Positions 8,594 to 15,991 of a DNA stretch of 64,000 bases are shown here, one piece after another. This DNA comes from DATARR01 sp036376245 (lineage in GTDB: Bacteria > Acidobacteriota > Thermoanaerobaculia > Multivoradales > UBA5704): assembly GCA_036376245.1 (NCBI GenBank), contig DASVAS010000069.1, positions 77,087 through 141,086 of the forward strand. The letters are read 5' to 3'. Both the position numbers and the translations under genes were made by a program. Position 1 is the stretch's first letter; each line of letters opens with the position of its first letter. The notes beneath the pieces were generated by a model. That model was not told where the DNA came from. It did no database searches and saw nothing but the letters and a program-made list of their open reading frames with translations.

Positions 8594-9757
8594 CTAGCGC
8601 GGTCCGCCGGAGCTGACCAGGGGATCGCCGGCGTCGAAATGTCCTTCCAGCCAGAGGTCGCCCAGCAGAGCCCCCTCGTTCATGAATTCCGAGACGCCCC
8701 GCATGTCGGCGGCTCGCCGGGCCTGGGTATAGCCGCGCTCGTCGCGGAAGAGGACCCACACCTCGTCAGCCTTCAACGCGTTGACGAAGAAGGGTGAATG
8801 GGAGGTGACCAGCAGTTGTGTACGGGCCGCAGCCTGCCGGCACTCCTCCGCCAGCTCCGGCAGCAGGCGCGGGTGCAGAAAGTTCTCCGGCTCCTCGATG
8901 CCGATCAGCGGCGGCGGATCGGGATCGTAGAGAATGGTGAGATAGGCCAGAAGCTTCAGAGTCCCGTCCGAGGCGAACCGTGCCGGCACCGGTTGCTCGA
9001 AGGGAGCATCCTTGATCTGGAGCAGGAGCCCACCGTCGGCCGTGGGCTCCGGAATGACCCGCTCCAGTCTGGGGACCCGCTGCGCGAGCGCCTTGAGGAT
9101 CTCCGTCAGACGGTCCGGATGCTGTTGGGTCAGATATTGGATGACGTTGGCCAGGTTGTCCCCGGTTGGCGAAAGACGCTCCTGAGGTCCGGCCATTGTG
9201 GTGCCCTTGACGGTGTCGGCGCTCAGGGAGGAGAGATACCAGCCGGTAATGAAGCGTCGCAGCGCGGCCAGTCTCGGATGCTTCGCGAGCTGTCCCAAAG
9301 TATTGACGGCGATCGTCTCGGGCGAGCTGAGACGCTCCTCCACGACGTCTCTTCCCCCATCTGGACCCCAAACACGTCCCTGACCGCCGCGAAAATCCAG
9401 AACACGCGAAGTCGACGTACCCAGCCACTCCTCAAGGGCGACCGGCCCTTTCGAGCTCTCCTCGACAGCCAGGTGGTACGTCATCAAGGGCATGTCGGGC
9501 GCTTCCTTGTAGCCGAGCTCGATCACGACCGGACCCTGCGTCCCCCGGGTCCGCAGCTCCTTGAACCGGCCCCGGCGATCCCAGGCCTGACGCAGTCCCA
9601 GGGTGAACGACTCGGAGAGGAACGCGAAGACGTCGAAGATCGTGGACTTGCCGCTGCCGTTCGGTCCCAGGAAGACCGAGAGCGGACTGAGAGGTCCGAG
9701 GGTCAGGTCGTGAAGCGCCCGGTATCCTTGGACCCGAAGGGAGTGGATCATCGTCAC
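8594..9757 (-). CDS. OLD-like AAA ATPase (AAA_21/AAA_15 type)
   Basis: This 387-residue ABC/SMC-class ATPase has a Walker A GPNGSGKST at 31-39, an SDGTLK signature at about 263, Walker B plus catalytic Glu (LIGIEEPENFLHP) at about 284-296, and a switch-like TSHSPFFV at about 318. It has no membrane segments, so it is a cytosolic ATPase of the type paired with TOPRIM nucleases. The likely start is GTG at 9757, which overlaps the TGA of the upstream cyclase gene (GTGA); an ATG two codons later is an alternative. The downstream DUF4276 gene follows after 6 nt. The coupling to a nucleotide cyclase gene is unusual and is discussed as a finding. Confidence 0.85.
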   Translation of the reverse strand: MTMIHSLRVQGYRALHDLTLGPLSPLSVFLGPNGSGKSTIFDVFAFLSESFTLGLRQAWDRRGRFKELRTRGTQGPVVIELGYKEAPDMPLMTYHLAVEESSKGPVALEEWLGTSTSRVLDFRGGQGRVWGPDGGRDVVEERLSSPETIAVNTLGQLAKHPRLAALRRFITGWYLSSLSADTVKGTTMAGPQERLSPTGDNLANVIQYLTQQHPDRLTEILKALAQRVPRLERVIPEPTADGGLLLQIKDAPFEQPVPARFASDGTLKLLAYLTILYDPDPPPLIGIEEPENFLHPRLLPELAEECRQAAARTQLLVTSHSPFFVNALKADEVWVLFRDERGYTQARRAADMRGVSEFMNEGALLGDLWLEGHFDAGDPLVSSGGPR

Positions 9758-11370
9758 GAAGTGAGTCTATCCCGCCACGCCACCCGGTAGGCCGGGATCT
9801 TCTGGCGCAGCCCTTTCAGCTCGAAATCGGCCAGGAACTCGGTCGGCAGGGCGCCGTTCAGGAGACGCCAGGTCTCGGGGCCGATGACGATCTCGTCCGG
9901 ATCGGCCACGCTCTCCAGGCGGGCCGCCACGTTCACGGTGTTGCCGAGCACGGTGTAGTCCACGCGGCGGGCGCTGCCGATGTCCCCCACCACCACCGGG
10001 CCGCTGTTCAGGGCCACCCGGGCCTTGAAGCCGGGGAGCCCCTCGGCCGCGCGGCGGGCGTTCCAGGCCGTCAGCCCGCGCTGGATCTCCACCGCCGCCT
10101 TCACCGCCCGCACCGCGTGGTCGGGCTGCGGCACCGGCGCGCCGAAGAAGGCCATCACGCAGTCGCCGATGAACTTGTCGAGGGTGCCGCCGGCCCGGAA
10201 GATGGCCTCCACCGAGAGGTCCAGGAAGGCGTCGATGGATTCCGCCACGGCCTCGGGCGCGGAATTCTCGGCGAAGGCCGTGAAGCCCACCAGGTCCGCG
10301 AACAGCACCGTGGCCTGGGCGCTCTGGAGGCGCCGCATGCCGTCGTCCCCCCGCCGCAGCACCTCCTCGATGACGCCGGGCGAGTGGTAGCGCTCCAGGC
10401 GGCTCCGCGCCTGCCGTTCGAACTCGGCCTTGCGGGCGTAGCGGATGCGCTCCACCGCCACCGCCGCGTAGTTGGAGAGGGTGGTGAGCACGTCCAGGTC
10501 CCGCTCCACGAAGGCGCCGACGTGGAACGGGGAGTCCACCTGGATCACGCCCATGATCCGTTCCCCGGACCACAGCGGCGCGCACATGGCCGAGCGGATC
10601 TGGTGCATGCGGATCGACTCGCCGCTGGAGAGGCGCTGGTCGGCCTGGGCGTCGAAGGTGATCAGCGCCACCCGCTCGCGCATCACGGCCTGCAGCATGG
10701 TGCGGGAGACCGGCACCTCTCCGGAGGGCCGGAGCTGCGACCGGTCCTTGACCCGCGCCAGCTCGCAGACGAGCTCCCCCGTGTCGTCGGAGAGCAGGAT
10801 GAAGCCGCGGTCCACCCGGAACGCCTCGAACGCCATGTCGAGGACCCGGGTCAGGACTTCGTCCACGGAATCCGCCGCCGTGAGCATGCGGGCCAGGCGG
10901 GTCAGGAAGCCGAACATCCGCTGGACGTACTCCTGGTCTCCGGCGTCCACCGCGGGCAGAGCCGCGGCCGGGCCGGCGAGGCCGTAGGCCGCCGCGAAGT
11001 CGGAGAGGGGCCGGATGATGGTGGCGTTGCCGAACCCTTCGAGCGACTCCTCCACCGGCAGGGGCTTCGGCCGGGAGGAGACGGCAGGGTCCTCCTCGAC
11101 GCGGATCTCGAAGGAGCCGATGCTCAGGTGGTCCCCCGGGTGCAGCGGCGCCTTCTCCACCGGCGCGCCGTTGATCTCGACGCCGTTGGTGCTCTTGAGG
11201 TCGTGGACGGCCCAGCCCTCGGGCTCGCGGAGGATCTCGGCGTGGTAGCGGGAGACGGAGACGTCGGAGAGGACGACGTCGTTGTCGCTCCCCCGCCCGA
11301 GGCGGACCCGGCCGCCGGCCAGGGGGGCGGTGCGCTCCTCACCGTTGATGACGTAACGCAGGCGCAGCAT
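9754..11370 (-). CDS. FHA-GAF-class III adenylate/guanylate cyclase
   Basis: This protein has 538 residues. It starts with an FHA phosphothreonine-binding domain (about 1-90; VRLGRGSDNDVVLSD and VSRYHAEIL). A GAF domain follows (about 145-315), then a C-terminal class III cyclase domain (about 350-515). Both metal-binding aspartates are present (FADLVGFT; FIGDCVMAFFG), as are the base-selecting Lys (TLDKFIGD) and the catalytic Asn/Arg (GNTVNVAARLE), so it should be active. The substrate-specifying position after DY is Thr, which fits an adenylate cyclase. The FHA domain could dock onto phosphothreonine made by the Ser/Thr kinase encoded upstream. The start was set at ATG 11370, just before the FHA strand. 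It is separated from the HD-GYP gene by a hairpin repeat and overlaps the AAA ATPase gene. Confidence 0.9.
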   Translation of the reverse strand: MLRLRYVINGEERTAPLAGGRVRLGRGSDNDVVLSDVSVSRYHAEILREPEGWAVHDLKSTNGVEINGAPVEKAPLHPGDHLSIGSFEIRVEEDPAVSSRPKPLPVEESLEGFGNATIIRPLSDFAAAYGLAGPAAALPAVDAGDQEYVQRMFGFLTRLARMLTAADSVDEVLTRVLDMAFEAFRVDRGFILLSDDTGELVCELARVKDRSQLRPSGEVPVSRTMLQAVMRERVALITFDAQADQRLSSGESIRMHQIRSAMCAPLWSGERIMGVIQVDSPFHVGAFVERDLDVLTTLSNYAAVAVERIRYARKAEFERQARSRLERYHSPGVIEEVLRRGDDGMRRLQSAQATVLFADLVGFTAFAENSAPEAVAESIDAFLDLSVEAIFRAGGTLDKFIGDCVMAFFGAPVPQPDHAVRAVKAAVEIQRGLTAWNARRAAEGLPGFKARVALNSGPVVVGDIGSARRVDYTVLGNTVNVAARLESVADPDEIVIGPETWRLLNGALPTEFLADFELKGLRQKIPAYRVAWRDRLTS

Positions 11371-11432
11371 GGGGCGGGGTCCTTGGAGGAGGATGATAGC
11401 AGGAGCCCCGGCAGGAGCCCTCACCCCCTGGA

Positions 11433-11517
11433 AAGGACACCAAGGACACCAGGGACACCAAGGACCTCAAGGACAGTTGCTGTTGTCTTTGGTGTCCCTG
11501 GTGTCCTTGGTGTCCTT
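11433..11517. repeat. Perfect 29-bp inverted repeat made of 9-nt units (hairpin family copy 1)
   Basis: The left arm 11433-11461 and right arm 11489-11517 are perfect reverse complements over 29 bp, around a 27-nt loop. Each arm is a tandem of 9-nt units AAGGACACC (left) or GGTGTCCTT (right). It fills the gap between the HD-GYP and cyclase genes, and its transcript would fold into a long stem. Related elements lie at 53639-53716 and 55771-55867. Confidence 0.9.
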
Positions 11518-11526
11518 CAGGTCCTA

Positions 11527-12693
11527 TCAGGACTGAGGATCGGCATCCTCCAAAGCCGCCCCCGCCGCCTCGTAGCTGAACCGCCCGTTCTCGAACAGCC
11601 TCTGAAAGGCCGCCACCACCTGCGGGCAGAACTGCGTCCCGGCCCCGGCCAGGATCTCCTCGGCGGCCCGCGCGGCGGGCAGCCCCGCGCGGTAGGGACG
11701 GCTGGTGGTCATGGCGTCGTAGGTGTCCGCCACCGCGATGATGCGCGGCGCCAGGGGGATCTGCTCGCCGGTCAGGCCGTCCGGATAGCCCTTGCCGTCC
11801 GGCCTTTCGTGATGGCTGCGCACGCCGTGCACCACCCAGGGGTTGGCGAGATGGGAGACGATGGCCGCGCCGTCCGCGGCGTGGCGGCGCATGATCTCCA
11901 CTTCCTCCATGTCCAGGGGCGAGGGCTTGCCGAGGACGCGGTCCGGCGTGGTGATCTTGCCGATGTCGTGCAGGGTGGCGGCGAGGCGCAGGTCGCGCAG
12001 CTCCTCGCGGCCGAGCCCCATCTCCGCCCCCAGCAGCATCGTGTAGCCCACCACCCGGCGCACGTGTCCGCCGGTGTAGGGGTCGCGCTTGTCCAGGGTG
12101 TCGGCCAGGGCGGTGACCATGCTGAAGAACTGCCGGCGCTGGGCGGCGTAGAGCCGCGCGTTCTGCAGCGTCGGGGCGAGGATGGCCGCGAACTGCCGCA
12201 TGCGCCAGAGGTCGGCGCCGGTGAAGCGGTCGCGGTCCACGGGATTGAGAAGCTGCACCACGCCGATGACCTTGCCGCGGGCGAGCAGCGGCACGGCCAG
12301 GATGGCCCGGGTCTGGAAGGCGCTCGTGGGATCGCCGTGCCAGCGCGGGTCCGCGGCCACGTCGTTGATCACCTCGGCCTTGCCGGACTGGGCGACGCTG
12401 CCGGCGATGCCCACCCCCAGCGGCACCCGCAGGCCCCGGATGTCCCCGGCGGCCTGCCCCCGCACCACGCGGAAGAAGAGGTCCCCCCGCTCCTCGTCCA
12501 GCTCCCAGATCGAGCTGGTCTCGGCGCGGCAGACCTCCTCCGCCGTCTCCATGGCCAGCTCCAGCACGGTCGCGAGGTCCAGCGTGCCGGAGAGCTTGAC
12601 GCTGACGTCGAGCAGCATCTCGTACTCGGCGAAGCGGGGATCGGAGTCGAACGCACCCTCCCGGGGTTGAAGCCCGAACCTGTCGACGATCAT
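11527..12693 (-). CDS. GAF-HD-GYP domain c-di-GMP phosphodiesterase
   Basis: This 388-residue protein has an N-terminal GAF domain (about 25-185) and an HD-GYP domain (about 195-365). The HD motif is LHDIGK. The GYP signature is HHERPDGKGYPDGLTG, and DTYDAMT is the other conserved metal-site element. HD-GYP proteins hydrolyse c-di-GMP (or other cyclic dinucleotides) in the cytosol. The full set of motifs suggests an active enzyme. It follows the receptor Ser/Thr kinase gene by 12 nt, so the two are surely co-expressed. The GAF domain may bind a small ligand that controls activity; which ligand cannot be read from sequence. Confidence 0.92.
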   Translation of the reverse strand: MIVDRFGLQPREGAFDSDPRFAEYEMLLDVSVKLSGTLDLATVLELAMETAEEVCRAETSSIWELDEERGDLFFRVVRGQAAGDIRGLRVPLGVGIAGSVAQSGKAEVINDVAADPRWHGDPTSAFQTRAILAVPLLARGKVIGVVQLLNPVDRDRFTGADLWRMRQFAAILAPTLQNARLYAAQRRQFFSMVTALADTLDKRDPYTGGHVRRVVGYTMLLGAEMGLGREELRDLRLAATLHDIGKITTPDRVLGKPSPLDMEEVEIMRRHAADGAAIVSHLANPWVVHGVRSHHERPDGKGYPDGLTGEQIPLAPRIIAVADTYDAMTTSRPYRAGLPAARAAEEILAGAGTQFCPQVVAAFQRLFENGRFSYEAAGAALEDADPQS

Positions 12694-12705
12694 CTCGGTT
12701 CTCCC

Positions 12706-15330
12706 CTAGGCGCTCAGCGCCTCCAGATCCCGGAGCAGGTCGGCCACCGAGCGGTAGCGCTGGTCCGGGTCCTTCATCAGACACCGCAGGATCGCCGCCT
12801 CCAGCGGCGGCGGGATCTCCCGCCAGAACTGACTGGGCGGGGGCGGCGTCTCGCGCATGTGCTTGAACAGGATCTCCATCGCCGTGGGGCCTTCGAACGG
12901 CAGGACGCCGGCGAAGATCTCGTAGAGGACGATGCCCGTCGAGTAGAGGTCGGAGCGGGGGTCGGCGTCCTTGCCCTGGAGGATCTCGGGCGCCAGGTAC
13001 TGCGGCGTGCCCACGATGAAGCCGGCCTGGGTCTGACCCGGAGTGAGCCGGTCGATGGGGCGGGCGATGCCGAAGTCCATCAGCTTGGCGTTGCCCGTGG
13101 GCTCCAGGATCATGTTCTCCGGCTTGATGTCGCGGTGGAGCACGCCCACCGAATGGGCGGCGCCGAGGCCGGCGCAGAGCTGCTTGGCCAGGCGCAGACC
13201 GGCCGAGTACGGCAGCCGCTTCTTCTGGTCGAGCATGTAGCGCAGCGTCACCCCGCGCACGTACTCCATGGAGATGTAGGGGACGCCGTCGATCTCGCCG
13301 AAGTCGAAGGTGCGCAGGATGTTGGGATGGGTGATCTTGCGCGCCAGCTTGAGCTCGCTCTTCAGCCGCTCGAGCTGGTTGCGGTCGTCCCAGAGCTCGC
13401 GCTTGAGCATCTTGAGGGCGACCAGGTCGTCCAGCTCGCGGTCGCGCGCCTTGTAGACCACGCCCATGCCGCCGGCGCCGAGCACGGAGAGGATCTCGAA
13501 GCGGCGGCCCAGCAGCGCGCCCGGGGTGAGGCCGGAGAGGGTGGCGCGGGCTTCCAGGGTCAGCGTCTCGGACTCGGCGGGGCCGAGCCCGCGCTCGGCC
13601 GAGAGGATCGCCGCCACGCGCGGGGTGACCACGAAAAGCGGCTGCGGCGTGAGGACGCCGCGCCGGGGCGCCAGCTTGTAGCCGGAGCGCTCGAAGGTCT
13701 CCCCCAGCTCCTCGTGCGCCTCGCGGGAGAGCAGCAGCTCGCCCGGGGCGGCCTCCCGCAGCAGGCTTTCGAGCTGCTGCACGGGCAGGCCCACCAGGGC
13801 CCGCTCGGCCCGGTCTCCCCAGTTGACGGGACCGGTGACGGCGCGGCCGGAGGCGATGGCGGCGACGGGAGCGTCGGCCTCGCCGTCCGGGTTTCCGTCC
13901 ATCCCGTCCAGCGCCATGGAGGCCACGGCGAGAGCGCGGCTCGCCCGTCCCTCGCCTTCGAAGCGGACCAGCACGCGGTGGCCGGCCACGGCCTCGATCT
14001 GGCCCCGCCGCTTCCTGACCGCCGAGGTCACCCGCTCGAGGTCGCCCGCGAGCTGGGCGATGGTCTCGCCCGGATTGCCGGCCGCGCGGGAGTACCTCCG
14101 CAGCTCGATCCCCAGGAGCAGCACGTCCCGGCTCTGCGGCTCGCCCAGGACGGCCCGGGCCTGCGCGGGCTCGGGCAGGGTGCGGGAGAGGTCGGCGACG
14201 TACTCCTCCATGTCCCGCTTCTCGCGCAGATCGGCCAGCAGCTCGTGGAAGGAGTGGGAGAGCCGGCCGACCTCGTCCGTGCGCTCGGAGTCGATCTTCT
14301 GGTCGTAGTTCCCCTGGCGGGCGGCCTCGGCGGCGTCGACGAGCCGCCGCACCGGGGCGAGGGCGCGGCGGGCGAAGGCGAAGGCCAGGAACGGCGCCAC
14401 CAGCACGGCGGCGAGGCCGGCTCCCAGCAGCACGTTCCGGATCTGGTGGTAGACGGCGAGCTCCCGCTCCATCGACGCCAGGGCCATGCTGGCGCCCACC
14501 GCCTTGCCTTCGGCGTCCAGGAGCGGCGAGGTCTGGACCAGCCAGGGATCGCTTTCCAGCTCGATCTCCCCCTGCTCCATGGCCTGGCCGGCCTGGAGGG
14601 CGCGGCCCATCTCCGGCTTCCTGGCGAGGGCGGCGGCGAGATCGCGGGCCGTCCTCTCCGGCAGGGTGGTCGCCACGACTTCGGGCCCTCGCTCGCCGTT
14701 CGCGACGACCGCGAGGTCCGCCCCGCTCACCCGGTTGGCCGCAGCGACCGACTCATTGGTGATGCCATACCCGGTGACCAGGAATCCCAAGAGGGTGAAC
14801 TGCTGCCGCACGGGCACCGCCACGGCGTAGTAGAGGCGGTTGCCCTCCCGCCAGACGCCCGAGGATTCCAGCTCCGTGAGGGCGCGCGCCACCAGGGACC
14901 GGCGCGCGAGGTCCTGGCCCACGGCCTGGGGATTGTCGGTGCGCGCGAAGACCTTGCCGTCGGGGCTGAGGAGAATGGCGAAATCGAAGCCCAACTGCTC
15001 CTGCGCGGTGGTCAACTGGTCGAGCAGCGAGGCGGTGTCCTGCTCCGCAGAGGCCTGGGAGATGTAGGCCACCAGATCCGGATCGCTGACGAACACCCGC
15101 GAGATCAGCGTCAGCCGCTGGTACCGATCCCTCTGCTGAGTCTCCTGCACCGAGGCGCTGCTCTTCAGCGACTCGGTCGCCGCGTTCCTGGCGATCCCGC
15201 GCAGCAGCACCGCGGTCACCGCCACCGCCGCGCCGATCAGCAGGGCGATCAGCAGCGAGGTGACCAGGAAGATCCGGGTCTCCAGGGAAAGGCCGGCGCG
15301 GCGGCGGTCAGCGGTTGTTGTAGCGGTCAC
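12706..15330 (-). CDS. Membrane receptor Ser/Thr protein kinase with Cache-like sensor, HAMP and degenerate cyclase domain
   Basis: The protein has 874 residues. Membrane helix 1 is at 18-43, a periplasmic double-Cache-like sensor at about 46-295, helix 2 at about 300-322, and HAMP at about 323-375. A cyclase-homology region spans about 400-570 (VLLLGIELRRYS; HRVLVRFEGEG; GPVNWGDRAERALVGLPV). It lacks the metal aspartates and the N/R catalytic pair, so it is probably a pseudocyclase. A complete Hanks-type kinase domain follows (609-870): GAGGMGVVYKARD, K640 in VALK, HRDIKPEN at 732, MDFGIA, GTPQYLAPE. A periplasmic signal should therefore control cytosolic protein phosphorylation. Its GTG start at 15330 overlaps the cupredoxin gene by 23 nt. 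Confidence 0.9.
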   Translation of the reverse strand: MTATTTADRRRAGLSLETRIFLVTSLLIALLIGAAVAVTAVLLRGIARNAATESLKSSASVQETQQRDRYQRLTLISRVFVSDPDLVAYISQASAEQDTASLLDQLTTAQEQLGFDFAILLSPDGKVFARTDNPQAVGQDLARRSLVARALTELESSGVWREGNRLYYAVAVPVRQQFTLLGFLVTGYGITNESVAAANRVSGADLAVVANGERGPEVVATTLPERTARDLAAALARKPEMGRALQAGQAMEQGEIELESDPWLVQTSPLLDAEGKAVGASMALASMERELAVYHQIRNVLLGAGLAAVLVAPFLAFAFARRALAPVRRLVDAAEAARQGNYDQKIDSERTDEVGRLSHSFHELLADLREKRDMEEYVADLSRTLPEPAQARAVLGEPQSRDVLLLGIELRRYSRAAGNPGETIAQLAGDLERVTSAVRKRRGQIEAVAGHRVLVRFEGEGRASRALAVASMALDGMDGNPDGEADAPVAAIASGRAVTGPVNWGDRAERALVGLPVQQLESLLREAAPGELLLSREAHEELGETFERSGYKLAPRRGVLTPQPLFVVTPRVAAILSAERGLGPAESETLTLEARATLSGLTPGALLGRRFEILSVLGAGGMGVVYKARDRELDDLVALKMLKRELWDDRNQLERLKSELKLARKITHPNILRTFDFGEIDGVPYISMEYVRGVTLRYMLDQKKRLPYSAGLRLAKQLCAGLGAAHSVGVLHRDIKPENMILEPTGNAKLMDFGIARPIDRLTPGQTQAGFIVGTPQYLAPEILQGKDADPRSDLYSTGIVLYEIFAGVLPFEGPTAMEILFKHMRETPPPPSQFWREIPPPLEAAILRCLMKDPDQRYRSVADLLRDLEALSA

Positions 15331-15991
15331 GTTCCGACCGGAAATACGATTGGCCCGTCTTGTTCAGATGGGCCGGGATCAACGGACGGACGATTTCGAG
15401 CCCGGCCAGGACCGGCCCCGGCGTCTTCGGCGGCAGCTCCACGTTCACGGTCCAGGGCTCCGCCTGCTCGTGCCACACCGTCAGCTTCCCCTTGCCCCGG
15501 GGCAGCCCCGAGAGGACGAACTCGCCCTTGGCGTCCGGGGCCACGTGATAGGGCGTGTCCAGCACCAGGACATAGGCCACCATGTCGTGGTGGATGTTAC
15601 AGAAGACGCGCACCACGCCGGGGCTGTCGAACTTCTTCTCCTTGCCGGTCCCCTTGCGGTAGAGGCCGAGGTCGAACTGGTTGGGAGCGGAGACGGAGAA
15701 GACGTTGTGGAGGATGGGATCCTCGTTGGGGAAGCGCACCCGGGCTCCCCTGGGGACCACCAGCACCCGCGGCGAGAACTCCTTCTTCTTGGTCATCATG
15801 TCGAACGGCCGACCGCCCGACTGGACCGTCACGGCGTTCTCGGGCTCGTAGTAGACCACCGCCTGGCGGACGTCGCTCCCCCGCGCCGGCCCCTTGCCGC
15901 CCTTGGCCAGGAGCTGGACGCGGCCCCGGATCTCCTCGGCATGAGCGGGAAGACAGCAGAGAAGGATCAGGGCGGCGGCCAGCGGACGCAT
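15308..15991 (-). CDS. Periplasmic cupredoxin-like protein ('methylamine utilisation'-type plastocyanin)
   Basis: This 227-residue protein has a signal peptide (1-18, ending AHA-EE). A type I copper site is visible: a His in DPILHNVFS and the Cys-His-Met set in FCNIHHDM (about residues 131-138). It belongs to the plastocyanin/azurin-like proteins often labelled methylamine utilisation protein. Such proteins in signalling operons may sense copper or redox state, or pass electrons. Its ATG directly follows the TAG of the barrel gene, and its 3' end overlaps the receptor kinase gene, so the three are translationally linked. A role as ligand or partner of the kinase sensor domain is inference. 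Confidence 0.85.
   Translation of the reverse strand: MRPLAAALILLCCLPAHAEEIRGRVQLLAKGGKGPARGSDVRQAVVYYEPENAVTVQSGGRPFDMMTKKKEFSPRVLVVPRGARVRFPNEDPILHNVFSVSAPNQFDLGLYRKGTGKEKKFDSPGVVRVFCNIHHDMVAYVLVLDTPYHVAPDAKGEFVLSGLPRGKGKLTVWHEQAEPWTVNVELPPKTPGPVLAGLEIVRPLIPAHLNKTGQSYFRSERDRYNNR

Noticed and set aside
7967..11370. A standard CBASS or Pycsar defence system
   Set aside because: The cyclase is an FHA-GAF class III enzyme, not a CD-NTase or the PycC type, and no usual effector (patatin, TIR, Cap4, TM effector) follows. It is kept only as a possible new combination.
11425..11525. Insertion sequence at hairpin copy 1
   Set aside because: There is no transposase, no target duplication, and the inverted repeat is made of short tandem units rather than IS ends.
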